DNA of 64,000 bases from Byssochlamys sp. IMV 00236 (lineage: Eukaryota; Ascomycota; Eurotiomycetes; Eurotiales; Thermoascaceae), in assembly GCA_001931875.2 (NCBI GenBank), contig MSJH02000814.1:62001-126000 (forward strand). Direction: 5' to 3'. Made by a program: the position numbers and the translations under genes. Position 1 is the first letter of the stretch, and each line of letters starts with the position of its first letter. The notes under the pieces were generated by a model. It saw nothing but the letters and a program-made list of their open reading frames with translations, had not been told where the DNA came from and ran no database searches. Shown here piece by piece: positions 12,591-23,587 of the stretch.

Positions 12591-12905
12591 CAGCAGAACA
12601 GATATTAAAGCATGCATTTTTGAGGGATCGCCTATGTATATATATGATAGTAGACGTCCAATGCTAGCATACCTTTCAACGCACGCCGCGTTGCTTGCTT
12701 ATCTAGATCCCTTACAAGAGTGGTGTCCTTATAACAAATATAACAACTACTTGTAATACGCACTTCCAAATTGGTTACATGGTGTTGTGGAATCTTTTCT
12801 ATCCATTCCATCAGACAGCTACCAGGTATACTTGTCAAGGATCACACGGAGAAGATGACGTAGCTGGCTGTCAATAGACCAATAAGGTCATTACATATCA
12901 GACCA
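12591..12905. other. Junction between RIP block and gene-bearing DNA
   Basis: Normal base composition starts here. A 68-codon frame on the minus strand (12,632-12,838) has no ATG start that I trust and no recognisable domain, so I do not call it a gene. The stretch probably holds the 3' untranslated region of the copper ATPase. Confidence 0.5.
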
Positions 12906-15900
12906 TCACAGCCAAATACGAAGAGAGAGACTGATCCCGATAATAGGAAGCAAGCTGACCATCTCCCCGACACCAGCATAACTAGGTTGGATCCTGAAGC
13001 CGACCGCCTCGAACACGCCAGCGGCCAAAAGCACGGCGAAGATATTATATATCACAGCCCAAGCAAGGTTCAAGCGAATTCTGCATGTAGCTCTTCTGGA
13101 AAGATCCAGAAACAGGAGAAGGCCATGGAGAGAATCCTTGAGAATTCCAACATCCGCAGCGTCGACTGCGATGCCTGCGGCGTTACTCATGCATATTCCT
13201 AGGTCTGCTTGGGAGAGGGCCGGTGCGTCATTCGTCCCGTCGCCGATGAAGCAGACTTTGGTCTTCGGGTCTGACCTTTGCAGTTTGCGAATATAAGTCG
13301 CTTTATCTTCGGGTTGGCAATTACTATGGACGTTTTGGGGATCGAAGCCCAAGCTTGATGCCACGCGAGAAACGGAGGGGCCGTTGTCTCCAGAGAGAAG
13401 ATGAATGGTTATTTTCTTGCCTCTCAGTTGACCGAGAACTTCTAGAGCTTCGGGACGAATGTTGCCTGAGAGGCCGTATAATGCTAGAAGAGTGTCATTT
13501 TTGGTGAGGCAGAAGACCGTGAGAGTGGAATTGATCATCTCTTTTACTGCTGGGTGTTCCTTTAGTCCAAGCCATGCCGGGCTTCCGCCTCTCAGAAGTC
13601 CATCTTCTGTAGCGAGTTCGACACCTTTTCCAATAATGACCTTAGCTGGACTGGGCAACTTAACTTTGTCACTGATGGATATTTTGTTCTCAAGGTGTTC
13701 GTAGACAGCTTGGGAGACTGGATGTTTATTGCCTTGAGTGACCATGGCCGTTATGAGACGGACTTCGCTTTCTGGAAGATTGGGAACCGTTCTCGGGTAG
13801 AGCTCTTTCAGTACGGCTAGTTTTTCTGTTGTCAGTGTGCCGGTTTTGTCGAACACAGCATGATTGATTTTGTCTCCAGCATGCAATGCAGCCCCGCTCT
13901 TAAAAATGACACCCTTGTTAACTCCGACAAAGCTGGCTACTGTCAGAATCGTAGGGACAGCCAAGGCTAAAGCACAAGGACAGCTGATGGCGAGGACGGA
14001 GATTGCAAAGGTGAGTGCATTTATAGAGGCCGAAGTGCCGGGTCGTTTCTCAACAAACACGTCAACCAGGACCCAGATCAAGAAGTCGATAACAGCTGCT
14101 GCAAGGATAGTGGGGGTCAAGTAGGATGCTAATAGATCAGCTCGCTCCTGAGTCTTTGTTCTCGAGGATGTAGCACTCGTGACCAAATTTTTGACAATAC
14201 TGAGAATGTTTTCAGAGACGAGGCGAGTGACGCGGTACTCGATGGTGCCGTTGACGATCTTCGAGCCCGCAAACACCTGGGACTTTTTCGAACGAGTCAC
14301 AGGCTCAATTTCACCAGTTATCTGCGATTCGTCGATCTCGGCAATTCCATTAACAACGACTCCGTCTGTGACGATTTGTTCGCCTGCCCGACTCTGTATA
14401 ATGTCGCCGTAGTGAAGGAGGGCGGTATCGAGCAGCTCCTCCTGGTCATTGTTCAGAGAAGGTCTCATTGAATTTCTAGATAGCGAGACTTTCTTTATAA
14501 CTCGTGCCATCTGCGACTGGGATGAATCCGTCCTTTGTATATCCCGTGCTTTCCTTCGAATCCACAACGTCAAGAGCCTCCCGAATTTGATAAGCGTGAT
14601 GAGTAGCGAACTGGTCTCGAATACAGGACGGCCTAGTATATTAGTAGAGCCGCCATGACGCACTTCAAACCCAAGCGCGACGAGTGAATAGACATAAGCA
14701 CTTGTGATTGAAAGGACTACTAGGACATCCATATCAATTTCCTTCTGGTACCCCAATGTCTGGAAGGCATGTTTATAGATGGGGATCGCGAGCATCTGAA
14801 CGGCAGTAGCCAGGGCCACGGAGATGACGGAGTATTGTATTTTCTCTGACGGCGGTGCTTCTCTTGCGAACGATGACCAAGCGAAGACGAGAATTGGAAC
14901 AGTGAGTATTGCGGCGGACAAAGTTTGAGCTATCAGCGAATGCCAATGACGATTTTCGATTCTCTTTGCGGTCTCTTCGGATGATTTAGCTGGCAGCTTG
15001 ACCTGATTTCCATGGGAGGTCACTATCTCGAGGATATCTCGAATGCCAATCATTCGTGGTTCGTAAAAGACCTGGTGATCTTCCTTCCCCACGGGAACTA
15101 CTGAATTAACTCCATTCAGGGCTCGAATTCTTTCCGCAGCTTTGGGATCAAGGTTGGTTAAGGTAAAGTTTTCACCGTCAACGGTGCCTGCTAGGCTAGT
15201 GCGCAAGATAGTGCAAGTAAAACCGGTACGTCTTTTCACATAGGACGTCAAGCAGGAAACATCTGCGACCATAGAGGGGTCATAGACGAGCTCTGCACGG
15301 TTGAGTATGAAACTAGTCTTAACATCGCTGACGCCTGAGTATGATTCGAGTACGTTGTGCAGTTTAGACTCGCATCCGGTGCAGGTCATTCCAACGACAC
15401 CAAGAATAACGGAGTACTTGTTTCCCTCGGAAGCTTTTTCTACATCTGAATCAGACATGCGGGTGACGGAAACAGGTGCTGGCTTTTCGGTGGTCTTAAC
15501 TGCAGGCTGCTGTGCTCGTGTAGGCTTCAGGCTGGACTTGGAGGCTGGTACCGACCTCATACGCGATCCTCTGACAGCACAACAGGTCCGTCCTCCAGGG
15601 AAGATAAAAGGTCGTGGACCACTGCAGAAGCATTTGCGAATCAGGCGGCTGATATTCGTGACATATTGCGCTTCAGCAGCTTCGACCCTACTTTCTCTAG
15701 GCTCGTCCTGCATAGATGTTGTAAATGCTGCAGCCATTTCCAGATGCTTGTTGCACGGCTGAACGCAAGTGCTGCGTCGGGTATTGTTGTCTGCTATCTC
15801 ATTTGAACAGCCCCCTTCGGGGCCTACGATCGATTCATCTGCGCATAACTTTGCTGCATATTCAGCGATGCACTCATCTAATGCGAAGTTAGCAAGTCGT

Positions 15901-16661
15901 TTGAACCCAGTAGTACACCTCTCATAGCGATTAAAAAGGACCATACCGGAGCATTCACAGTTGTCGGAGCTTGTGCAGCAGACATCCAAGGTTGAGGCTG
16001 CATGTGGTATGCTTTCTTGAATTTTGGAACAGCAGTTGCCATCCTCTACCTGCTCTCTCGCGCAGGAGCTATCTTGATCCCACTGCTGATTATTGGTCAA
16101 GGCGCAGCAGCCAGAAGGGATCGCTTTGCACGTTCTTGGTTTTTCACTAGGCTGGCCACAATTAGTTTGGCAGAGGTCTGTAGGTTGTGCTGTCTTGCAT
16201 CTTGGTTCATTCGTGTCGCAGCAGTCGGTGCATCCCGCATCCTCGTCGCATTCATTGCCCGCAAGGGAGAAGCCATCCGAGTCGTTTTTATCGCAGCATC
16301 CATTCTGACACTTGTCCTTTCCTGCTGCAACAGATGACTTACACAGGTTATCCTCTGTGTCTAGACAACGGTCTGCAGGGCCAGGAGCACAGCACGGTTC
16401 CGCCTTCTGGTCGGAATAAGGACTGCAATCCTGATCCGCAGTGAACTGAACTGATGCAGCACATTCTTTTTGGGCATCGTCCTTACAGCAACGGTCGACA
16501 GATTCTCCATCATCAGATGCTGTTTTGTCGTTGTTACGCCCGTCCTGTTGGTTGTCTTCGAGAACAGTTTGATTCTCTTGAGGCTGGGAGGGACCCGAAC
16601 AGCAGCTGCAAGATAACCCCGCTTGACCGGTAGTCGACGATTCCTCAGCGGTTTGCGCCAT
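12906..16661 (-). CDS. crpA: Cysteine-rich P1B-type copper-exporting ATPase
   Basis: This single-exon gene encodes 1,251 aa. It is predicted to pump Cu(I), possibly also cadmium or silver, out of the cytosol, as described for CrpA in aspergilli and related Pca1 proteins. The ATG at 16,661 sits in a strong context (CACCATGG); the frame extends 18 codons upstream but only to a GTG. The first 300 or so residues are packed with CC and CxC motifs that could buffer metal. One heavy-metal domain has GMTCTGC at about 424-430; a following HMA-like segment lacks the CxxC. The P-type core shows TGE, SCPCALA at about 893-899, the phosphorylated Asp in DKTGT at about 938, an HP motif and GDGTNDAP at about 1,140. 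It is divergent from the SDR gene at 17,486 and ends about 300 bp from the RIP block. The frame is intact. Confidence 0.93.
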   Translation of the reverse strand: MAQTAEESSTTGQAGLSCSCCSGPSQPQENQTVLEDNQQDGRNNDKTASDDGESVDRCCKDDAQKECAASVQFTADQDCSPYSDQKAEPCCAPGPADRCLDTEDNLCKSSVAAGKDKCQNGCCDKNDSDGFSLAGNECDEDAGCTDCCDTNEPRCKTAQPTDLCQTNCGQPSEKPRTCKAIPSGCCALTNNQQWDQDSSCAREQVEDGNCCSKIQESIPHAASTLDVCCTSSDNCECSGMVLFNRYERCTTGFKRLANFALDECIAEYAAKLCADESIVGPEGGCSNEIADNNTRRSTCVQPCNKHLEMAAAFTTSMQDEPRESRVEAAEAQYVTNISRLIRKCFCSGPRPFIFPGGRTCCAVRGSRMRSVPASKSSLKPTRAQQPAVKTTEKPAPVSVTRMSDSDVEKASEGNKYSVILGVVGMTCTGCESKLHNVLESYSGVSDVKTSFILNRAELVYDPSMVADVSCLTSYVKRRTGFTCTILRTSLAGTVDGENFTLTNLDPKAAERIRALNGVNSVVPVGKEDHQVFYEPRMIGIRDILEIVTSHGNQVKLPAKSSEETAKRIENRHWHSLIAQTLSAAILTVPILVFAWSSFAREAPPSEKIQYSVISVALATAVQMLAIPIYKHAFQTLGYQKEIDMDVLVVLSITSAYVYSLVALGFEVRHGGSTNILGRPVFETSSLLITLIKFGRLLTLWIRRKARDIQRTDSSQSQMARVIKKVSLSRNSMRPSLNNDQEELLDTALLHYGDIIQSRAGEQIVTDGVVVNGIAEIDESQITGEIEPVTRSKKSQVFAGSKIVNGTIEYRVTRLVSENILSIVKNLVTSATSSRTKTQERADLLASYLTPTILAAAVIDFLIWVLVDVFVEKRPGTSASINALTFAISVLAISCPCALALAVPTILTVASFVGVNKGVIFKSGAALHAGDKINHAVFDKTGTLTTEKLAVLKELYPRTVPNLPESEVRLITAMVTQGNKHPVSQAVYEHLENKISISDKVKLPSPAKVIIGKGVELATEDGLLRGGSPAWLGLKEHPAVKEMINSTLTVFCLTKNDTLLALYGLSGNIRPEALEVLGQLRGKKITIHLLSGDNGPSVSRVASSLGFDPQNVHSNCQPEDKATYIRKLQRSDPKTKVCFIGDGTNDAPALSQADLGICMSNAAGIAVDAADVGILKDSLHGLLLFLDLSRRATCRIRLNLAWAVIYNIFAVLLAAGVFEAVGFRIQPSYAGVGEMVSLLPIIGISLSLRIWL

Positions 16662-17485
16662 GGTGCTTTGATATTTCTCGATACATGAAATGGAAAGAAG
16701 GGCTCTTGATTTCACAACAGCTTTGGTGGGAGGAAGCTTTAAAAACAGATGTCGGAACGGTTTAAGTAAAACAAGGCCGGGTGAACGGCTAGGTACTTAA
16801 TGTATCACCTTCACCGAATGAAGCTTGGCTTTGACGGCAACCACCAGGTCTGGCAGCAGCCGAAGCTCTTTGCGGATCGATCGAGAGAGATCTCGGCAGC
16901 AGCAGACTTGGAAAACACATTGTTGCCTTGAAAGAAACCTTCGTCATTGGAGAATATTGGACGGTGTCAATGATTCGTCTTAGGGGGGAACATCTGACCA
17001 CACCGGGATGCAGTTAAGCTGGCATGAAACGCTACGAGGGCAATCAGCCATCAGCCAACCTTATAAGCATGCTTTGATCTCTCCAGTCTAGCATGCATAT
17101 TTCGCCCATCGCTGTCGCATACAATACATAAACACCATGTGCACAGAATGCACAACCCGACACAGAGCACGCAACAACAAAACAAGATATTGCAAATGTA
17201 TATATGTACATACATTGGAGATCAACATTTTCCGTTCTATCCCGCTCAGATGATATGCAACATCCACCCAGAAAGGAGTTCATTTTAACCAGCGTTCGGT
17301 GATAGGAGATATCTCCACTAAACCCGTAGTGGTCTATAAACCCATGTCTTCTAAGAAGCATGACTGTGGAGATAGGCGGCACATCAATGATGCTTTATAT
17401 ATCAGCTTCTTGGACGCTGTTCTTCACATTCTCAGCATAAAGACAGCTCCCCGCTATCAGCTCTTCGGTTCCTACAACTGCCATC
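16662..17485. promoter_or_regulatory. Divergent promoter of the copper ATPase and SDR genes
   Basis: This 824-bp region separates two divergent starts. A TATATAT element at 17,396-17,402 lies about 84 bp upstream of the SDR ATG. I looked for copper-regulator sites with a GCTG core and found several GCTGs but none with a convincing flank. Confidence 0.5.
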
Positions 17486-18639
17486 ATGCCGGCACCATAC
17501 GACGAAAACACCACTGCCGATGAGTTGATCAAGGACTATGAAAACATAATTGAAGGGAAAGCGATCCTGACGACTGGCGTCTCTCCCAACACCCTAGGTG
17601 GTTTCTTCGTCCAGTCCATTGCCAAGGCCAAACCAAGCGTCCTCATATTAGCCACCCGCAATCCTGCTAAACTCCAGGAAACGGCCGACATGATCTCAAG
17701 CACGTATCCGAATGTCAGAGTACGCACCCTCAAAGTAGATCTCGGATCACTGAAGAGCGTACGGGGTGCAGCTAAGGAAGTCAACTCTTGGGATGATATT
17801 CCATCCATCGACGTGCTGGTCAACAACGCAGGCATCATGGCAGTGGATTATCAACTCTCCCCTGAAGGATTCGAATCGCACCTAGCAACGAACCATCTAG
17901 GTCCGTTTCTACTCACGAACTTGATAATGAAAAAGGTTTTGGCGTCGAAGAGTCCGCGAGTTGTTGTCGTAAGCAGTGATGGTCATCGGCTGAACCCATT
18001 CCGTTTCGACGATTACAACTTCGAAGTAAGTGGCGGAAGACGAGTTGTCTTGATTGCGTGCAGTCGCTAAACTCTCGACCAGGAAGGAAAAGGCTATAAC
18101 AAATGGTTCGCCTATGGCCAGAGTAAAACAGCTAATCTGCTGTTTGCTCGTTCTTTGGCACAGAAGCTTGGTCTGAAAAGTGGCCTCCAAGCGTTCAGCT
18201 TGCATCCGGGCGTTATATGGTCCACCCACCTGGGCGATCATGTCGATTGGAACAGGGAACTGGATGAGCTAAGTAGGCATTGGCCATGACTTGTCGGATA
18301 TACGGTCGCTAATAGCATTCCAGGAAATGCTGATAGAACGTTTGGCAACCGAGAATCCTGGAAACAGTACGACGGCAAGCCCATCGAACGAGGTGTTGCA
18401 ACCCACATCTATGCGGCATTTGATCCATCTCTTAAAGGTGATTTTCTATACTTCCCATCGATAAAAACGAGACGAGACCACTGACTAATCTGCCAGCGAA
18501 CAACGGTGCCTATCTTGTCGACTCTCATGTAGCAGACCCGCTAGTCGACACAGTGAAGCCGTGGGCGACCAGCAGTTTTGAGGCGGAGAGACTATGGAGA
18601 TTGAGCGAGAAGCTAGTGGGCGAAGAGTTTCCGTACTAG
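17486..18639 (+). CDS. Short-chain dehydrogenase/reductase, retinol-dehydrogenase-like
   Basis: Four exons encode 328 aa; introns are 18,026-18,082, 18,273-18,323 and 18,438-18,496. The product is an NAD(P)-dependent oxidoreductase of the fungal SDR group related to retinol dehydrogenases; the substrate is unknown. The cofactor motif is the variant TTGVSPNTLGG near residue 28 rather than strict TGxxxGxG, as in many fungal members. NNAG (NNAGIM), a Ser in VVSSDG and the catalytic YGQSK (Tyr-x-x-x-Lys) are present; the last sits at the start of exon 2, so removal of the first intron is needed for activity. No signal peptide or membrane segment is evident. Phases are consistent through all joins and give a stop after ...FPY. 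It is divergent from the copper ATPase, which does not by itself imply a shared role. Confidence 0.9.
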
Positions 18640-19302
18640 ACTTGGTCCATTACTTGAAGACATCAACGATCTCCAGGGAAGCTTGTTCATACTGGCTTGC
18701 GACGAAGATGAACTTACTCGTTCAAGGGTTCTGTGCAACATGGGCATTATGCTCACAGAATCAATGTTCGTACCTGATGAAATAACATGCAAGTCACAAA
18801 GAATGTGATCCATTTAATTGATTATGCTTTGTTGGAGAACCTCAAGCGATATTATTTAATCATTCTCCCCGCGTAATTGATTTGTTCCCCACGCGCAACG
18901 ATGATCGACGTTGCCGGATGCGGCTTAGTCATTGAACGCGGCGAGCGACTGGCTCTTTAACAGTAAATTCTCCAGTTTGTCCCACCGGCTATCAAAGTTC
19001 AACCTGCTTAGCGATCGGATGAAGAGCAGCCTTGGTTCCACGTAAGCGGCTCAAAGATCTTTCAAGACGTTGCTCGTCCTGAAAGCCAAATGGAAGGCTG
19101 CTGCACGTGTGCGCTATTGACTTCCCGGACTGTATAAACAGCCAGAGACCGCTGTATAATCACACATTGACGGTGTTTATCTATCCCAAAGTCCTATCTG
19201 GGAAAGTGATTGGGGGCCAGATCCGGAGAGGGAGCGTCTCTCTGCAGGTGCCTACATGTAAGCACTTCCGAGCGACAGTTCTGATAGCAAGCTCCAAGAG
19301 CA
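18640..19302. other. Intergenic, promoter of the ArAE-type gene
   Basis: No gene seen. A TATA-like TGTATAA at about 19,130 and another at about 19,153 lie upstream of the assigned ATG at 19,303. An extra 5' exon of the next gene cannot be excluded. Confidence 0.4.
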
Positions 19303-22300
19303 ATGTTGTTGCGGAGAAAGTCACCCGAAAAGCCAGAATCTCAATATGAGTCCAATGGCGAAAATGGTGAGCTGGAGGAGAAAGAAGACAAGAAACCAGG
19401 TCTCTGGGAGAAGGCCAAGAATATCTGGGCCAAGCTGGGTTTGGACGCCAGTACATTCATGATGATGATGAAGTAAGAACTGAAACATCTCGCCTTCAAT
19501 GACAATTGCTGACCGACAATTTAGGGGAGCTATTCCGCCAACAGTCTCAGTAGCAATGTATGGATGGATTTATATTTATCTCCTCTTCACCTGATTTATA
19601 CTGACTATAGAAAAGCTACCAATCCAACAGCGTGGCAGATACCTACACCACGCTTGGCTATCTCATTGCCATTGTCTCCATTATGGGTTTTTGCATCTTA
19701 CCAAGAGCAAAATTTATCCAGATGATGATATTCAATGTCCTGGCGGTTTGCGTAGGGACCGCCGCGGCTCTGCTGATGATCTATTCAGCGGTCAAGGCTC
19801 GCCAGCATTCAGAGCCCAAGACGAGTGCGAGCTCCGTGGGGTCTCCTGCTCCTGGGGCCCCAACGGTAGAGTACAACTCATCTGCATCCGCTGTATGCGG
19901 CGTGTGGCTGTTTTTCCAGATCTATCTGGTCAACACTGTTCGGGCCAAGTTTCCGCAATTCAATATGTCTGTCATCATATATTCGATATTTGCCAATATC
20001 TCTGCTATTTACGCCCCCCAGTTCTCGACGATGACAGCCGGGATTGCCTTCGCAAAACGGCTGTTGGAGGCATTCCTGACGGGTCTAGCAATCTCAGCAG
20101 CAACTTCTTTCATCATCTTGCCAAACACTTCAAGAAAAGTAGTTTTCAAGCAGATGGCTGGTTATATTGGTTCCTTACGTGGTGCGCTTAAGGCTCATGC
20201 GGCCTACTTTGAATCGATGGAGCACACCGACATGTTTGGCAGGGTGGAGACTTTCGACAAAAAATCGGAGAAGCGTCTGAAGAAAGGAAAGAAAGCCTAC
20301 AGCCCAGAGGCCGATGCGATAAAGACAGCTGTACGGGGGATTCTTGAGATCCACGGGAAGCTCCATGGTGATTTGACGTTCGCAAAGAGAGAAGTCGCTT
20401 TGGGCCACCTGGGCCCGGACGATCTCCAGGAGATATTTAGACATCTACGGAGAACAATGATACCGGTGGTGGGCCTGAGTTCGATAGTCGATGTCTTCGA
20501 GCGGCTGTCCGAATATAACAAATGGAACGATCCTCTGGACGACGCACCCGAGGACATACACTCGGACCCAGTGCGACAACGCGTCGTGCACGAATGGAAC
20601 GATATGATGACCGCTGTTCATGACCCCTTTTCTTCCATGCTCGAGATTATAGACGAAGGCCTGCAACATGTTTCTTACGCCTTGAGAATAACAAAGCCAC
20701 CCAAGCAGGCCGCAAGTCAAAACTCGAAAGACACCGGACCTAACGCCGCCGATGATGTCGAAGCATCTCCTGCAAAGGCGTCACCAGGTGAATCCGGATT
20801 TGCACAGTACCTGGAAAAGAAACAGCAAGAGTTTCGCAGTGCTAAACTACTGGCAGTACGTGCGTGGTGTGAAGAAAAAGGTATCAATTTACCATCCAAC
20901 TTCTTCGAACACCCTGAATCGGTTGAGATTCAGGACGAGTTAATTGGTAGGCTGTCATCGAATCACGTGCGGAATCAACGACAGCTTTATCTTTTACTCT
21001 ATGTAAGCCCGTCTGGCCTTTTGAAACTGCGCTTGTAACTAACCTCTGACAGATGGCTCATCTTCTCTACTCAATTAACCAAGCCGTACTCGACTTTGTG
21101 CATTTTGCAGATGGAAGAGTCGCCTCGGGGAAAATGTCGGAAAGGCGATTGATCATTCCAGGCTCTAAACGTCTGAAGAAATGGCTCATCGGTGCTTTCA
21201 AAGGCGAGGATGGTCATGATGATCATCCTCTTAGTGAAGGATTCTCTGCCAATCGCAAGCTATCTCTCGGTGAAGCATTCAACAAGCGGAAAGACCCAGA
21301 ACATCTACCTCCGGAGACGACATGGCAGACCATAGGTGACAAAATACGACTTATCCCGGCTTTTCTTCGGTCTCCGCAGTCTGCTTTTGGTTTCCGCGTT
21401 GCCTGTGCCATAATGACCATTGCTATCATTGCTTTTCTGCATGATACTCAGGTCTTCTTTGTAAAGCAACGTCTAGTCTGGGCCATGATCATGGTTGCCA
21501 TCAGCATGTCTCCCACAACCGGACAAAGCATGTTCGGTTTTGTACTTCGGCTTGTTGGGACAACACTTGCCATGGTCGCTAGCTTCTTGATCTGGTATAT
21601 TCCGGGCGAGAAGACACCTGGTATAATTGTGTTTCTTTTCGTCTTTGCGACTTTGGGTTTCTACATTCCGATCAAGAAACCGCGCTTCATCATCGTTGGT
21701 TTCATCAGCATTGTTACCACGACTATGATCACCGGTTATGAACTGGAAGTACGTCAGTTGGGCGAAGTGGTCGCCACGTCCAACGGACAGGTGTATTACC
21801 CAACCTATCTTTTGGCCCCGTACCGGTTAGCTGTTGTCGCTGCTGGTCTTTTCGTTGCCTTCATATGGACTATTTTCCCCTATCCGATCTCAGAACACTC
21901 GGCCCTCCGCCAGGATCTTGGAAATTCTCTATACCTCCTTGCAAATTACTATTCCCTTATCCACGAGACAGTGTCTGCCCGAATCCGTGGCGACTCAGAA
22001 GATTTACTCAGCACAACCTCAAGTGGACGCAAACTGGAAAAGGCACGCAACAAAGTATTTTCCAAACAGATGCTTATGCTTGCAGGTCTACGGACACATT
22101 GCGAGTTCCTGAGGTGGGAGGTACCTATTGGTGGCAAATTCCCAAAGCAGAACTATGATACCATCATAAACTGCATGCAGAAGTAAGTTTCCAGTTACCA
22201 ATATCACCGCTTCGTACTAATGTTTGGCAGCATTGTCAACTATGTCAGTCTCGTGGCTTACGCATCAGATACGTTTACGCGCATAGGTGAAGATGCTGAG

Positions 22301-22787
22301 GTATCCCAAAATGCATGGTTCAACGACTTTAAGAGACTGATGGCCAGTGCCAACCTGACTTCCCATGAAATAACATCTCTGCTTGCCCTACTGGCAGCCA
22401 GTATAACGAACAGACAACCACTACCTCCCTACCTGCGCACACCTACGCCGTACGGGTTTTCGAAGCGGCTTGAAGCCTTGGACAGGGACATCCTTAGTCT
22501 AAGGCATAGCGCAGAGCCAGGATATGCCGCTTTCGCTGTTCTCCAGATCTCCACCCGATGCATTATTGGTGACTTGGATAAGTTGTTGAAGTAAGTTCAC
22601 GAGTTTTCTTCTCTGGTACGCAGACATCATCTTACACAGATAAAGGAATGTTAAAGCCCTTGTCGGAGAACTCGATTTCTCTTTCCACATCGTCAATACA
22701 GCATCGAATTCGAACGCAAACCTGGTCGATCCCCGCTCGGCGACGGACTCCGCCGATCCTGTCTCCGACCCTGACAAGAACGATTAA
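19303..22787 (+). CDS. ArAE/FUSC-type integral membrane transporter (Bre4-like)
   Basis: Six exons encode 1,073 aa; introns are 19,473-19,524, 19,558-19,615, 21,003-21,052, 22,183-22,230 and 22,591-22,645. The order matches fungal proteins with an N-terminal six-TM 'putative ER transporter' domain (ArAE_2_N), a long soluble middle, a second TM bundle resembling FUSC_2, and a C-terminal DUF2421/ArAE_2 part. Members include yeast and fission-yeast proteins linked to brefeldin A sensitivity; the cargo is unknown. The first TM block follows the short exons (PPTVS then YQSNSV, TYTTLGYLIAI); the second starts near FRVACAIMTIAIIAF in exon 4. The start ATG gives a basic, charged N-terminus before a conserved LWEKAKNIWAKLGLD segment. 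Introns 2 and 5 keep frame only if an AAG acceptor just downstream of a canonical YAG is used. Confidence 0.87.
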
Positions 22788-23587
22788 TATCTTAAGACAC
22801 CCTTGTCTTCACGTCTATCACCAATAATCGCCAGACCTTCTTGGATCCTAATATCTATCACGTCATCTACGCTATCTACGCCATCTGAAATGACTTCAAT
22901 TTATATGTAACAACCTCTCTCTGAACATGATCTCACCCATTATGGGACAATATTCTGGTTAGCCATCATATGCCACTACGAACGAATGAGTCTTGTCGTG
23001 GTTTACTCTGTATATAAATATTGACAATGCTTTTTGCTTTCGAGAAAATTACTTCTGTTACCGAATGCAGGAAATCGTTGACGTAATCACGATGTGGCCA
23101 GATGCTGATATGTAAATACTTTGTTGTTCTAGAACTGTATAGTGTAAGACCGAGAAGCAAACCTATAACAGTCTCCAAAAAGAGTTCATAAGTCAGGGCT
23201 GCAATGAATCCAGACAACTTGCTGGTTGCATGTATCGCTTATTTTACAGAATTACTACAGAACCGGTAAAAGCTTAGAATCAACAGAAAAGAGCCAGGAA
23301 TGCGTATCGATTAGATCAGGCCCCGCTGCATACATGCCTTCCCCTAAGAGGAGTCCTTAAGACAGAAAAAAGAAAACCTTTGTCCCGTCCTCAGATAAAC
23401 ATAAGCTCACGCCGCAACACCCCCAGAGAAGACGTAGATTGCGTATCGATCAGAGTTAGTCCGGCTTTACGCTTCCTCTTAGAACCGAGATCTCGACATA
23501 CTCCAGTCTCATTCTCAAATAGAACATAAGAAAACAGCAAACACCACCATGAAGTCTCGTCAAAATGTAGGAGAGCAAGGAGAGCAA
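22788..23587. other. Tail-to-tail intergenic region
   Basis: No gene seen. A 27-bp near-repeat beginning TGCGTATCGAT occurs at 23,301 and 23,440. The 79-codon plus-strand frame from 23,549 lies antisense to the next gene and has no support. Confidence 0.4.

Noticed and set aside
12632..12838. 68-codon minus-strand frame beside the RIP block
   Set aside because: No ATG start, no domain, and it lies in a short junction between the AT block and the ATPase 3' end.
13459..16444. Several plus-strand frames opposite the copper ATPase (up to 153 codons)
   Set aside because: They are antisense shadows of a long intact gene and show no domain.
16662..16715. Upstream extension of the copper ATPase by 18 codons
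   Set aside because: It would start at GTG; the ATG at 16,661 has a strong context.
23301..23466. 27-bp near-repeat starting TGCGTATCGAT
   Set aside because: Only two diverged copies 139 bp apart; most likely chance or an old local duplication.
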